A stretch of 64,000 bases of DNA from Campylobacter cuniculorum DSM 23162 = LMG 24588. Lineage in GTDB: Bacteria; Campylobacterota; Campylobacteria; Campylobacterales; Campylobacteraceae. The notes below the pieces were generated by a model that was not told the DNA's origin, ran no database searches, and saw only the letters and a list, made by a program, of their open reading frames with translations. The first letter of the stretch is position 1, and each line of letters begins with the position of its first letter. The DNA lies in NCBI RefSeq assembly GCF_002104335.1, contig NZ_CP020867.1, positions 682,001 to 746,000 of the forward strand, given 5' to 3'. Below are positions 34,619 through 44,423 of this stretch, piece by piece. A program made the position numbers and the translations under genes.

Positions 34619-36795
34619 AATAAATTCTCTCTAAAGCTGTTAAAATAAATTTCCTTAAGCTCTTTAATGCTTAAAGAAAGTTCATCTAAAGTAAAATTTA
34701 AATCATTATCCGTGCAACCTAATTTTGTAAAAGGGATGTTAAATTGATGAATGAGATTTAAAAAAAGTTTCTCATCTTTTACACCCACAATCACACGACT
34801 TTGACTCTCTTCAAACAGCCAAGCATTCTGTTTAAAACCACTCTTAAGCCTTGCACCCACATTTGAAATGGCAAACATTTTTGCTAAACTCACCGCAAGT
34901 CCTCCTATGCCAACATTGTTAGCACATTCTAAGCATTCTTTTTCATTTGCCTCATATAAAAAATTCCAAAGTTTTAATTCCGCCTCAAAGTCTAATTCTC
35001 TAAGCTTTCCTGCAACTTTATTGTCTTGAATTTTCATAGCCAATGAAGCTCCAAATTCTCCAAAACTTTCGCCCAAAAGGTAGATAGGAATTTGGGCTTT
35101 ATTAAAATGCGATTTTAAAATTTTATTAGCATCCTCTTGTAAGCCTACGCTGACTATGGTCGGACTTGGATAAATGCTTATTCCATTGCTTTCATTGTAT
35201 AAAGATACATTGCCACTGACTACAGGCGTATTGAGGGCTTTACAAGCTTCTTTGATACCCTCACAACCCTTTGCAAATTGCCACATGACTTCAGGATTTT
35301 CCGGATTGCCATAATTGAGACAATCACTGATTGCTAAAGGTTTAGCTCCCGTGCAAGCAACCTTTCTTCCAGCACTTGCTACAGCTATGGCTGCACCGAT
35401 TTTTGGATTGATGAAATTCAATCTTGAATTGCATTCACAAGCCATTGCAAGTGCTGCATTATTTTCTTTCACACGAATCACACTTGCTCCTAAACTCCCA
35501 TCGGCTTTTAAGGTATTTGTTTGCACACTTGAGTCAAATTGTTCATAAATATAAGATTTATCGCTGATATTTTCATTGCTTAGCATTTTTACGAAAAGCT
35601 CTTGAGCGTCCATTTTAAGAGCGAAAGAAACATTTTGAATTTCACTAAAATATTTTGGCTCACTCAAAGCTCGATTTAAAATAGGACTCTTTTCACTCAA
35701 AGGCTCTATAGGTATGAGTCCTACAAGCTCACCTTCCCAAAAGAGCTCCATTTTTCCCGTATCACTCACTTCTCCTATAACTTCCGCATCCAAATCCCAT
35801 TTTTTAAAAATTTGAATCACTTCATTTTCATAGCCCTTTTTTGCACAAATGAGCATTCTTTCTTGAGATTCACTCAACATCAATTCATAGGGTGTCATTT
35901 TGCTTTCACGCATAGGAGTTTTATCCAAATAAAGTTTCATTCCGCTCCCACTGCGTCCAGCCATTTCAAAAGAACTTGAAGTAAGCCCCGCCGCACCCAT
36001 ATCTTGAATGCCTATGATAAAACCGGTTTTAAAAAGCTCCAAACAAGCTTCCATTAAAAGTTTTTCGCAAAAAGGATCGCCGATTTGAACCGTAGGTCTT
36101 AGACTTTTATTTTTTTCATTAAAGCTATCACTTGCCATGACAGCACCACCTAAGCCATCTCTGCCTGTTTTTGAACCCACATAAATTACAGGATTTCCTA
36201 CACCTTCAGCCTTAGCATAGAAAATGTCCTCTTTTTTGCAAATTCCAAGTGCAAAGGCATTGACTAAAATATTGCCATTGAAACATTCATCAAAGGCACA
36301 TTCTCCGCCTATGGTAGGCACACCGACACAATTTCCATAATGTGAAATGCCACTTACAACGCCTTTGAGAAGGTATTTTTGAAATTTTCCTATTTTTTCA
36401 TCGTGGATATTGCCAAATTTGAGTGAATTAAGTCCTGCAACCACTCTTGCCCCCATAGTAAAAATATCCCTTAAAATTCCTCCCACTCCGGTTGCTGCTC
36501 CTGCAAAAGGCTCGATAAAACTCGGATGATTATGGCTTTCTATCTTAAAAACCGCTGCCATACCCTTTCCTATATCAATGACTCCAGCGTTTTCTCCGGG
36601 TCCTTGTATCACCCAAGGAGCTGTAGTTGGAAAGCCATTGAGATATTTTTTACTCGATTTATAAGAGCAATGCTCACTCCACATTGCTGAAATGACACCA
36701 AGTTCAAGCAAATTAGGTTCTCTGCCTAAAATATTTAGAATTTCTTTGTATTCCTCATCGCTGATTTTATGAGCTTTTATAAGGTTTTTATCCAT
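34615..36795 (-). CDS. purL: Phosphoribosylformylglycinamidine synthase II
   Basis: This 726-residue small-type PurL forms FGAM from FGAR, ATP and ammonia supplied by PurQ with PurS. Motifs in order: [32 protein letters not shown] with SHNHPS, and the second half with NPENPEVMW and GNVSLYNES. It shares a tight unit with the J-domain gene. Length is typical of the PurSQL-type enzyme. It is the homologue of Cj0955. Confidence 0.95.
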   Translation of the reverse strand: MDKNLIKAHKISDEEYKEILNILGREPNLLELGVISAMWSEHCSYKSSKKYLNGFPTTAPWVIQGPGENAGVIDIGKGMAAVFKIESHNHPSFIEPFAGAATGVGGILRDIFTMGARVVAGLNSLKFGNIHDEKIGKFQKYLLKGVVSGISHYGNCVGVPTIGGECAFDECFNGNILVNAFALGICKKEDIFYAKAEGVGNPVIYVGSKTGRDGLGGAVMASDSFNEKNKSLRPTVQIGDPFCEKLLMEACLELFKTGFIIGIQDMGAAGLTSSSFEMAGRSGSGMKLYLDKTPMRESKMTPYELMLSESQERMLICAKKGYENEVIQIFKKWDLDAEVIGEVSDTGKMELFWEGELVGLIPIEPLSEKSPILNRALSEPKYFSEIQNVSFALKMDAQELFVKMLSNENISDKSYIYEQFDSSVQTNTLKADGSLGASVIRVKENNAALAMACECNSRLNFINPKIGAAIAVASAGRKVACTGAKPLAISDCLNYGNPENPEVMWQFAKGCEGIKEACKALNTPVVSGNVSLYNESNGISIYPSPTIVSVGLQEDANKILKSHFNKAQIPIYLLGESFGEFGASLAMKIQDNKVAGKLRELDFEAELKLWNFLYEANEKECLECANNVGIGGLAVSLAKMFAISNVGARLKSGFKQNAWLFEESQSRVIVGVKDEKLFLNLIHQFNIPFTKLGCTDNDLNFTLDELSLSIKELKEIYFNSFRENLL

Positions 36796-36805
36796 ATTTT
36801 ATCCT

Positions 36806-38131
36806 TTATTTTCCTAAGCAAAAATGACTAAACATCTCATCTAAAATTTCACTGCGGTCAAAATTTTTAGTGAATTTTGCAAGTTCATCAATAGCAAGAT
36901 TAAGCTCGAAAGCAAAAAGTTCTAAACAACTCTCATCTAAAAGCTTTTTAGCCCTATTGATGGCTTCACTTGCATTTTTACAAGAATGAATCAAACTCAA
37001 AGAGCTAAGCATAATGCCATCAGTATCTTGAGTGTTAAGATAATTTTCAAGTGCGTTTTCAAGTGCGTTTATATCATTTTTAGTGCTGATTTTTATAAAA
37101 TTATATGCGTTTTGATTTTGAAATTTTAACTCCAAATCGCATTTATTTAAAATGAAAAAAATCTTTTTTTGACTTTGCTTTAATAATTCATAAATTTCAA
37201 AATCTTGCTCATCTTCTTTTCTCGAAGCGTCAAAAACAGCCAAGATAATATCTGAATCCTCAAGGCTTTTTTTGCTCAATTCTATGCCCTTTTGCTCTAT
37301 ATTATCCGTGCTATTTCTAATGCCGGCTGTATCGATGATTCTAAGAAAATGCGTGCCAAGTTTAAAATTTTCTTCTATAGTGTCTCTTGTTGTGCCTGCA
37401 AAGGGTGAAACTATGGCTCTTTCATAGCTTAAAAGAGAATTTAAAAGCGAACTTTTGCCCACATTTGGTTTTCCTATAATTGCAATTTTAAAACCCTCAA
37501 TCAATCCTTTTTTTTTCTGTGAAAGCGTGTAAATTTCATTGAGAATTTTTGCGTTTTCTTCGCACATTGTTTGAATTTGAAGAATTAAATTTAAGGGTAA
37601 ATCTTCATCAGCATAATCAATGCTTGTTTCAACAAAGGCAAGAGTTTTAACAAGATCAAGCCGAATTTTTTCTAAAAGTTCTGCAAGTTTTCCTTGCATA
37701 TTTCTGGCAATGATTTTTGCTGCAAGAGCCGATTTTGAAAGGATTAAATCTTGTATGGTTAAAGCCTTTAAAGCACTCATTTTTCCATTGATACAAGCTC
37801 TTTTACTGAATTCACCCGGCTTTGCTAAATGAGCACCAAGCTTTAGAAGTTCTTCAAGTAAAATTTCACTCACGCTAAAACCTCCGTGAAGCTGAAATTC
37901 CACGACATCCTCTCCCGTGAAACTCTTAGGGGCTTTAAAATAAATCACTATAGCCTCATCGATAAAATCTCCTTTGAGATTATAGAGTTTGCAAAAAGTT
38001 GCGTAACGGGGATTTAAATTTTTTTTTGTGATTTTCAATCCAAATTCTAAAGCCCTCTCTCCGCTTACTCTAACGATAGATATAGAGCCTATGCCGTGTG
38101 CGGTGGCTAAAGCAACTATGGTTTCACTCAT
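36806..38131 (-). CDS. mnmE: tRNA modification GTPase MnmE
   Basis: This 441-residue protein works with MnmG to modify U34 of some tRNAs. The N-terminal formyl-THF-binding domain, a helical domain split by a GTPase domain with [16 protein letters not shown] and NKCDL, and the C-terminal CLGK motif with the required cysteine are all present. It overlaps jag by 8 bp. The rpmH-rnpA-yidD-yidC-jag-mnmE order is widely conserved in bacteria. It is the homologue of Cj0956. Confidence 0.95.
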   Translation of the reverse strand: MSETIVALATAHGIGSISIVRVSGERALEFGLKITKKNLNPRYATFCKLYNLKGDFIDEAIVIYFKAPKSFTGEDVVEFQLHGGFSVSEILLEELLKLGAHLAKPGEFSKRACINGKMSALKALTIQDLILSKSALAAKIIARNMQGKLAELLEKIRLDLVKTLAFVETSIDYADEDLPLNLILQIQTMCEENAKILNEIYTLSQKKKGLIEGFKIAIIGKPNVGKSSLLNSLLSYERAIVSPFAGTTRDTIEENFKLGTHFLRIIDTAGIRNSTDNIEQKGIELSKKSLEDSDIILAVFDASRKEDEQDFEIYELLKQSQKKIFFILNKCDLELKFQNQNAYNFIKISTKNDINALENALENYLNTQDTDGIMLSSLSLIHSCKNASEAINRAKKLLDESCLELFAFELNLAIDELAKFTKNFDRSEILDEMFSHFCLGK

Positions 38132-38984
38132 CTTTTTTGAAAAAATCGTTAATGACTACAATTCTTTGTTCGCCAACTTGTTTAATGCCTACATATTTAT
38201 TTGGAAATTCTTTGCGAAGTTCCTCAAGGGCAATTTTTATCAAAACTCCGTCCAAAGCTTTGGTTTGTCCGCGTCCGTGAATTTTAATTTTTTCAATCAC
38301 ATTTTGAAGATAAAATTGCATATTTTGAATTTGATTTTGCAAAAATTGTGCAATTTCAAGTCGCACCAGAAGATTGTATTTTAAATTAATCCAATTATGC
38401 AAAAGATAAGAAATGGCTTTATAACGATGAGCCTCTTTGCCTATCATTAAGGCTGCATCTTTGCCATCAAGCTTTATAAAAACACAATCCTCGCTATACA
38501 TTCTAAGTTCAACAAGTTCAATCTCAAACCAAGAATTTTTTAAGAGCCTTTCAAGTCCGTTGCGAATTTCATCTAAAATGTCCTGCGTGTTTTTCTCTTT
38601 TTTCTCTTCTTTATCTTCTTTATAAAAACTATCGAAAATTTCATCATTTTTAGCCAGATATTTTTCTTTGTTAAAAGAAATTTTTGGCTCTGTTTTCGTT
38701 TCTTCATTGATTTTCGTTTCATTTTTGAAATTTTTCTTTGATAATTTTTCTTCAAATTTATTTTCTATTTTTTCAAAATGCTTACTCGGGCTAAAATCTT
38801 TCTTAAAATTCTTTTTGAATTTCTTTTTGACATTAACCTCTATAATAGTATTTTTTCGACCAAAACCTAAAAATCCACTCTTTGCTTGTTGCAAAATTTC
38901 ATATTCTAAATCCATAACCGAACATTCCAAATTTTTTGACGCTTCAATCAATGCACTTTGAAGATCTTTAGCTTCTATTTTCAT
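38124..38984 (-). CDS. jag: Jag/KhpB-like RNA-binding protein
   Basis: This 286-residue protein has an N-terminal Jag domain ([28 protein letters not shown]), a long Lys/Glu-rich low-complexity linker (about 55-130), a KH domain ([20 protein letters not shown]) and a C-terminal R3H-type region. It follows yidC, as in most bacteria, and is thought to bind RNA. The linker is longer than usual. It is the homologue of Cj0957. Confidence 0.85.
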   Translation of the reverse strand: MKIEAKDLQSALIEASKNLECSVMDLEYEILQQAKSGFLGFGRKNTIIEVNVKKKFKKNFKKDFSPSKHFEKIENKFEEKLSKKNFKNETKINEETKTEPKISFNKEKYLAKNDEIFDSFYKEDKEEKKEKNTQDILDEIRNGLERLLKNSWFEIELVELRMYSEDCVFIKLDGKDAALMIGKEAHRYKAISYLLHNWINLKYNLLVRLEIAQFLQNQIQNMQFYLQNVIEKIKIHGRGQTKALDGVLIKIALEELRKEFPNKYVGIKQVGEQRIVVINDFFKKDE

Positions 38985-38987
38985 ATT

Positions 38988-40589
38988 TTACTCGCTTTCT
39001 TTTCTATGGTGCTCTCTTGCAAAAAGTTTATTAATCACCCATTGTTGCACTAAAGAGCACAGATTATTCACAAACCAATAAAGAGTCAATCCAGCCGGGA
39101 AAGCCAAAAAGAAGAAAGTGAAAATCAAAGGTAAGAATTTCATAATCTTAGCTTGAGTTGGATCTTGTATTGTCATCGGCGTAATCAGCTGTTGTGCAAA
39201 CATCGTCAGACCCATTAAAATCGGTAAGATAAAATAAGGATCCATTAAAGATAAATCATGAATCCAAAATGCCCAAGGAGCTGCTTTTAGCTCGATAGCG
39301 TTTAAAAGCACACGATAAATTGCAAAGAAAATAGGAATTTGCAAAAGTATAGGCAGACAACCACTCATAGGATTTGCTCCATGTTTTCTATAAAGCTCCA
39401 TCATATGAGTGTTCATCTTTTGAGGGTCTGCCTTGTAACGTTCTCTAATGTCCTTCATTTTTGGAGCTAAATCTTTAAGTTTATTCATAGAAATCATTGA
39501 TTTATAAGTCAATGGGAACAGCACAACACGTACAATTAAAGTCATTATAATGATAGCCCAGCCCCAATTTTTCGTATAATTATGAATTCCATTTAAAAAA
39601 GCAAACATAGGTTTAGCAATGAAAGTGAACCAGCCGTATTCCACCACAGCTTCGAGTCTAGGGTCTATGGATTTTAAAGTATTATGGTCCTTAGCCCCTA
39701 TATATCCACCAGCTTTAAATTCGTTATCGCTATAAGCAAAAATCAATGGATTTTGTTTTGCATCTTTGCTGATTGTGATGTTTAAAGTTTTGTCAAAATT
39801 ATAAAATGAAGTTGCATAATATCTGTCAAAAGCTGAAGTCATTTTGGCATTTTTAATATTTTCATCATTGTCCATATCTTCATCTTCATAAGTGTGAATA
39901 GTGTCTTTATCATCAAGAACTAAGACTCCATGAATGGTATAACTATCCACAGCTATATTAGGTCTAAAACCCGGAGTGATAAAATAAGGAGAATTTTGAC
40001 TCAATTTAACCTCAATTTCATAATTTCCGCGAGGATAAAAGGTTATGATTTTTTGTATTTCAAGCTTTGATAATTTTTGAGTTAAATGCAAAGTTTTGCT
40101 TGAATTTTCATCGATAAATAATTCTTTTTCATTCGCTGTATAATTGACATTAAAAGCTTCTTGATTTGTTTTTGTATCACTGAAGCGAATTTCGAGGGGA
40201 TAGGGAGAATTTTCACTTGAAATGAGATTGATTGCCTTTCCGTCTTTGTCTTTGTATTTTTCATCTTTAAGAATAAAGCTTGAAATGCGACCCAAAGAAT
40301 CAATTTTTGCATCGAAGTGTTCGCTTTTAATCTCTGCAATGATATTATTTTGTGAATTTTCAGAATTGTTTTGATTTAAATCATTGAGAATCTTTGAATC
40401 GGTATTTTTTAAAGCAGGAGCTTCATTTGCCACACTTGCATTTTGTGAGCTGTTTTGCTCCTCTGTGAGATTTTGTTCCACATTCAAAGGCGGTTTAGGG
40501 ATAAAAAAATAATCATAGATTATAAAAAATACAAAAGAAAGCACTACGGCTAAAAATATACGTTTTTGTTGAGCCTTATCATTATTCAC
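38988..40589 (-). CDS. yidC: Membrane protein insertase YidC
   Basis: This 533-residue insertase has an N-terminal helix (about 9-27), a large periplasmic domain (about 60-320) and five C-terminal helices. The conserved core is intact: WGWAIIIMTLIVRVVLFPLT with the groove arginine, then MSGCLPILLQIPIFFAIYRV and LPLIFTFFFLAFPAGLTLYW. It starts directly at the end of yidD (shared base). It is the homologue of Cj0958. Confidence 0.95.
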   Translation of the reverse strand: MNNDKAQQKRIFLAVVLSFVFFIIYDYFFIPKPPLNVEQNLTEEQNSSQNASVANEAPALKNTDSKILNDLNQNNSENSQNNIIAEIKSEHFDAKIDSLGRISSFILKDEKYKDKDGKAINLISSENSPYPLEIRFSDTKTNQEAFNVNYTANEKELFIDENSSKTLHLTQKLSKLEIQKIITFYPRGNYEIEVKLSQNSPYFITPGFRPNIAVDSYTIHGVLVLDDKDTIHTYEDEDMDNDENIKNAKMTSAFDRYYATSFYNFDKTLNITISKDAKQNPLIFAYSDNEFKAGGYIGAKDHNTLKSIDPRLEAVVEYGWFTFIAKPMFAFLNGIHNYTKNWGWAIIIMTLIVRVVLFPLTYKSMISMNKLKDLAPKMKDIRERYKADPQKMNTHMMELYRKHGANPMSGCLPILLQIPIFFAIYRVLLNAIELKAAPWAFWIHDLSLMDPYFILPILMGLTMFAQQLITPMTIQDPTQAKIMKFLPLIFTFFFLAFPAGLTLYWFVNNLCSLVQQWVINKLFAREHHRKESE

Positions 40590-40936
40590 TATTTTTCCTT
40601 TTGATTAAAAGATTTTAATAAAATAAAACCCTTATTTTTATAAGGGATGTATAAAAAACAAAGAGGTTTTTGTGCTAAAAATTTAGGTTTGAAGCAAAAA
40701 TTTTGACTTTGCATAACCTTAAAAACCTTTGGATAGTCAAATCCCCCTTTAAAGAGAGGATTGCATCTTAAAATTCGCAAAAGAGTAAAATAAAAAGCAA
40801 AAATGAGTCTATTTTTTTGAAACTGCCAAAGGGCATATTCTGAGCAACTTGGATAATATCTACAAGTTTGAGGCTTTAAGGGACTTAAAAATCTTTGATA
40901 AAAATGCAATAAAATTAAACAAATTCTTTTAAACAT
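40589..40936 (-). CDS. yidD: Membrane protein insertion efficiency factor YidD
   Basis: This 115-residue protein has the family core [27 protein letters not shown] and [12 protein letters not shown] near the N-terminus, and a poorly conserved tail. YidD helps insertion of proteins by YidC/Sec. It overlaps rnpA by 22 bp, in the usual rpmH-rnpA-yidD-yidC order. It is the homologue of Cj0959. Confidence 0.92.
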   Translation of the reverse strand: MFKRICLILLHFYQRFLSPLKPQTCRYYPSCSEYALWQFQKNRLIFAFYFTLLRILRCNPLFKGGFDYPKVFKVMQSQNFCFKPKFLAQKPLCFLYIPYKNKGFILLKSFNQKEK

Positions 40937-41250
40937 TCTAATTTTTTAAAACCTCGTTTCAAGCCTTTTTCCAAATTAAAAAAAGAAATTTCAGTCAGCT
41001 CACTCTTAGCTATCAAAATATATTTTCCCTCTTTAATCTCATCTTTAAATCTAAAAAATAAAGCCCTTAAAATGCGTTTAGCACGATTTCTTTTCACTGC
41101 TTTTCCAACTTTTTTACTCGCAACAACCGCCATTTTTTTTTCTGTATCTTCAAGGTAAAAGATGATAAAACCATCACAATACCATTTTTTACCCATCTTA
41201 TATACAAAAGAAAATTCCTTAGAATCTCTAAATTTTAAGAAATCTTTCAC
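40915..41250 (-). CDS. rnpA: Ribonuclease P protein component
   Basis: This 111-residue protein starts at a GTG that overlaps the rpmH stop (GTGTGA). The conserved RNR region is [20 protein letters not shown], and a basic helix binds the RNase P RNA for tRNA 5' processing. The coupling to rpmH is classical. It is the homologue of Cj0960. Confidence 0.93.
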   Translation of the reverse strand: MKDFLKFRDSKEFSFVYKMGKKWYCDGFIIFYLEDTEKKMAVVASKKVGKAVKRNRAKRILRALFFRFKDEIKEGKYILIAKSELTEISFFNLEKGLKRGFKKLECLKEFV

Positions 41251-41381
41251 ACAGCAAGTCTTTTTCTACCTTTGGCACGTCTTGCTCTAATCACCTTGCG
41301 ACCATTCTTAGTTTTCATACGAACACGAAAACCATGAGTGCGTTTTTTTGGAGTATTATGTGGCTGATAAGTTCTTTTCAT
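41247..41381 (-). CDS. rpmH: 50S ribosomal protein L34
   Basis: This 44-residue ribosomal protein ([20 protein letters not shown] ... [11 protein letters not shown]) is a full match to the L34 family and sits first in the rpmH-rnpA-yidD-yidC operon. AAGGAATG lies just upstream of the ATG. Its stop codon overlaps the rnpA GTG. Confidence 0.97.
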   Translation of the reverse strand: MKRTYQPHNTPKKRTHGFRVRMKTKNGRKVIRARRAKGRKRLAV

Positions 41382-41808
41382 TCTATCATTCCTTAAATAT
41401 ATAAAAATAAATTTGGATTTTATCTTAAATTTACTTAAAATTGCTTTTAATTTAAGAGTAGTTTTTACTTTATTTTGATAAATTTTTTTAAAACTTTAAG
41501 CAAGAAAGTTTTTATTTGCAAGGGCTAAATCGCCTAAGCATTGATTTGATGAAAATGTGATAATATATCGTTTTGCATTGCTTAATGAATATTTAAGAAT
41601 CAAATAAACCTTATTAAGATGATTTTATTGAACAAAGCCATATTTAAGCAAAAACAGAGTTTTTTGAGTTTAAATTGATTTTAAGTTTCTAAGTAAATTG
41701 AGCTTGTATTGAGGTGCGATTATAGAATGCGATTTATAGAAAGAGATGATTAAAAAATGCAAACGATAAAGCGATATTATATGAATTTTCTTTTATAAAG
41801 TTTGGATT
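41382..41808. other. Intergenic between divergent rpmH operon and UDG-like gene
   Basis: AT-rich, with no ORF. On the minus strand GATAAAAT at about 41419-41426 is a plausible -10 for the rpmH operon. No DnaA-box cluster that would mark an origin was noticed. Some spacer hairpins are possible but none is strong. Confidence 0.4.
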
Positions 41809-42432
41809 ATGATACGAGAATTACACTATCTTAAAGCAATGGGTTATGATTTCATCGATGAAAATTTAAAAGATGAAAATTTAAAAAATGATTTTTCTGT
41901 TAAAAATTTCAAAGATTTACAAAATAGCGTAAAAAATTGCACTCTTTGCCATTTTTCTAAAACGCGTCGCCATGTCTTAATGGAAAAAGAACAAAAAAGT
42001 GTTAAACTCTTAATCCTAGCGAGTTTTGCTCAAAAAAGCGAGAATGAAAGCGGAATTTTACTTGATTCTTTAAGGGGTGAGAATCTTAAAAAAATATTGC
42101 AAGAAATTTTGGGGCTTAAAAGAGAAAATTTTTATTTTTCTTATCTTTTTAAATGTTTTTCTTATTCAAAATTTGACAATTTTTCGCTACAATCTTGTTT
42201 GCCTTTTTTTTGGAATGAGCTAAAGCTTGTTAAACCTAAAATTGTCCTTTGTTTAGGAGAATACGCGTTTGAGGGCTTAGGCTTTAAAAATTTCAATGCT
42301 TTGCGTGGAGAAATTTTTGCCTACGAGGATTTTTTTATCATGCCAAGTTTTGAGCTTGAATTTATAGAGAAAAATCCCAGCTATAAAAAAGACTTTATTG
42401 ACGATTTAAAAAAACTTAAAGGATTTTTATGA
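41809..42432 (+). CDS. Uracil-DNA glycosylase family 4-like protein, degenerate active site
   Basis: This 207-residue protein keeps the four cysteines of a 4Fe-4S UDG: C44 and C47 (CTLCHFSKTR), C116 and C130. The catalytic GEAPG motif of family 4 is replaced by ASFAQ (about 71-75), and the HPS motif near the C-terminus reads MPSF. The fold is probably UDG-like, but uracil removal is doubtful. It overlaps the next gene by 4 bp. It is the homologue of Cj0963. Confidence 0.75.
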   Translation: MIRELHYLKAMGYDFIDENLKDENLKNDFSVKNFKDLQNSVKNCTLCHFSKTRRHVLMEKEQKSVKLLILASFAQKSENESGILLDSLRGENLKKILQEILGLKRENFYFSYLFKCFSYSKFDNFSLQSCLPFFWNELKLVKPKIVLCLGEYAFEGLGFKNFNALRGEIFAYEDFFIMPSFELEFIEKNPSYKKDFIDDLKKLKGFL

Positions 42433-43619
42433 AAAAAATATGTTTGATATTTTTTTTATGCTTATTCATTGCAAATGCTAAAGAACAAAAGCTTGTAAAA
42501 TCAGATTTTCCTCAAGAAAATTACCCGAATTTAAGCTTAAATTCTTGCGATAAAAATTGTTTGCTAGAGCTTTTAGAAGCAAGGCTTTATCTTAGTTTTT
42601 TGTGCGAATTTGTAGAAAATAATGACGAATTTTTATCAAATGTTTATGCAAAGCTTTTAAATTCCATTACAGATTTTGACAGCAATTTGCAAAAAATCAC
42701 CGCAGTTAAACTTGCTATCATTATCCCTGAAAAAACATTAAAGAGTTATTCAAATATCATCATCAACGCGTCTTTAGCCTATCTTTTAAGACAAAGGGCT
42801 GAAATCAAAGTTAAAGTTTTTTTAATAGGAACTGAAGACAATAAAAAAATTCAAGAAACTTTAAGTCAAATCGAAGCACAAAACTACGCATATGTGATTG
42901 CAGGTTTTACCCTCAAAGGTGCCAATGCTTTAAGTGCTTATAATGGAAATTTAAAGATTTTTATCCCAACTTTAAACAAAAACACAAGCCAAATACAAAA
43001 TCAAAATATCTATTTTGGTGGCATTGATTATGATGCACAAATTGCCAAGCTTTTAGAAAATTCTAACGCAAATATCGCGGTTTTTACCGATAATTCTAGC
43101 CTTGCAAGCAATCTTAATACAAAAATACTCAAGCAAAAAGAACAAAGCAGATTTTACAGAATAGAAAGCGAAAAGATTAATTTCCAAAATTTCTTAAGGA
43201 CTCAAGGCGGTTTAAGACAAGCTTCAATCTTCTTTAACACGCCTTTGATTAAAACCGCTCTTATTAGCTCTCAACTTAGAGTGCATAACATCAACCCTTA
43301 CATCTTGCTTTCTACGCAAATCAACTATGCTCCCGCTTTTTTAAGTTTGACTCAAGCTAATGACAGAAAGAATTTTTTAATCGCAAATTCTATCGATAAA
43401 AACGATACAAATTTAAATTATCTCAATGAAATTTTTAACCAAAATCTTGATTATAATTGGGTCGCTTATGCAACAAGCGTTGGGATTGATTATTTTTATA
43501 CTCAATTCTTAAACACGCAAAGCGAGAGAATTTTTGAAGAAAAAATACAAGATTCTCAATTCATCTATAAAATTCGCTTGATGAAAGCCTTAGAGGGAAA
43601 TTTTGAAGAATTACAATAA
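42429..43619 (+). CDS. Putative periplasmic protein with PBP1-like fold
   Basis: This 396-residue protein has a signal peptide (residues 1-18, ending IANAK). The mature part alternates helices and strands as in type 1 periplasmic binding proteins (VKLAIIIPEKTLKSYSNIII, YAYVIAGFTLKGANAL, IYFGGIDYDAQIAKLLEN, IAVFTDNSSLASNL). That fold occurs in substrate-binding proteins and in LpoA-type penicillin-binding protein activators. No transporter genes are adjacent, so function is open. It is the homologue of Cj0964. Confidence 0.7.
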   Translation: MKKICLIFFLCLFIANAKEQKLVKSDFPQENYPNLSLNSCDKNCLLELLEARLYLSFLCEFVENNDEFLSNVYAKLLNSITDFDSNLQKITAVKLAIIIPEKTLKSYSNIIINASLAYLLRQRAEIKVKVFLIGTEDNKKIQETLSQIEAQNYAYVIAGFTLKGANALSAYNGNLKIFIPTLNKNTSQIQNQNIYFGGIDYDAQIAKLLENSNANIAVFTDNSSLASNLNTKILKQKEQSRFYRIESEKINFQNFLRTQGGLRQASIFFNTPLIKTALISSQLRVHNINPYILLSTQINYAPAFLSLTQANDRKNFLIANSIDKNDTNLNYLNEIFNQNLDYNWVAYATSVGIDYFYTQFLNTQSERIFEEKIQDSQFIYKIRLMKALEGNFEELQ

Positions 43620-43985
43620 TTCTTCAAAAATCCTTTTTAAATTCTCATCAATCTTTGCAATCTTAGAATCTTTAACAAAAGCAAGAGTGAATTCCGCCCT
43701 AAAAAGCTTTTCATCTTGTTTATAAATTTCTTGACAAAGAATCAAAGACGCCCTTTTGATGTCTAAAAGTTCAGTTTTTATCTCTAATATATCTCCAAGT
43801 TTAGCAGATTGTAAAAAATGACAATCCGCCTTTGTCAGCAAAAAATGCCCCCTTTTAGCGTCAAAAATATCAATATTTTTAGCAAAAAATATCTCACTCC
43901 TTGCCCTTTCACAAAATTTTAAATAATTACTATGATAAACCACTCCACCCGCATCAGTATCCTCATAATAAACGCGTATTTTCAT
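43611..43985 (-). CDS. ybgC: YbgC-family acyl-CoA thioesterase
   Basis: This hot-dog-fold thioesterase of 124 residues begins MKIRVYYEDTDAGGVVYHSN, with the catalytic aspartate. I chose the ATG at 43985 because AAAAGGAG lies 10 bases upstream; a longer frame from 44018 lacks that. The 3' end overlaps the convergent gene by 9 bp. Relatives hydrolyse acyl-CoA or acyl-ACP and associate with the Tol-Pal system. It is the homologue of Cj0965. Confidence 0.88.
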   Translation of the reverse strand: MKIRVYYEDTDAGGVVYHSNYLKFCERARSEIFFAKNIDIFDAKRGHFLLTKADCHFLQSAKLGDILEIKTELLDIKRASLILCQEIYKQDEKLFRAEFTLAFVKDSKIAKIDENLKRIFEELL

Positions 43986-44423
43986 ATCTTTAAACTCCTT
44001 TTCACTTCCAAGTTTCATTCAAAGCCAAAATCGCTTCATTTTTTAACTTCATTTTTTAACTTCATCAAACTTCATCTTTTAACGCCCTTATTTTTCATCG
44101 CATTATGATAATAAGCCTTAGTTAAAAAATCATTTAAGATTATACCAAAGATGAGCCAAAATTCCATAAAATTAAAAATGATTACAACGTATAAAATTGA
44201 CTTTTTGGAATTTTTTAACTATAATTTAACCCGTGTTTTAACAAAAAAGAGTATTTCAATCATAGCTAAATTCAAATCAAACAATGTAAAAAAGCTATAA
44301 AATTGCGTTAAAATCATTCAAAATTTCGTTTTAAAAATGATTTTAAAAACTTCAATGCAATTAAAAAATAAATACAAAACAAAAATACTCAAACCATATT
44401 AATTTAATCTTTAAAGGATTAAA
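43986..44423. other. Intergenic before hsdM with a 13-bp tandem repeat
   Basis: AT-rich, with no ORF. CTTCATTTTTTAA is repeated twice in tandem at 44034-44046 and 44047-44059, followed by imperfect CTTCATC repeats to about 44078. AAGGATTAAAATG gives hsdM its ribosome site. The region is likely the left border of the horizontally acquired type I island, but no att-like flank was recognised. Confidence 0.45.

Noticed and set aside
41382-41808. Replication origin next to rpmH
   Set aside because: rpmH is near oriC in many bacteria, but no dnaA gene or cluster of DnaA boxes was seen here.
44034-44078. Tandem CTTCATTTTTTAA repeats as a CRISPR or operator array
   Set aside because: Only two exact copies, no spacers, low complexity; reported only as a note in the spacer.
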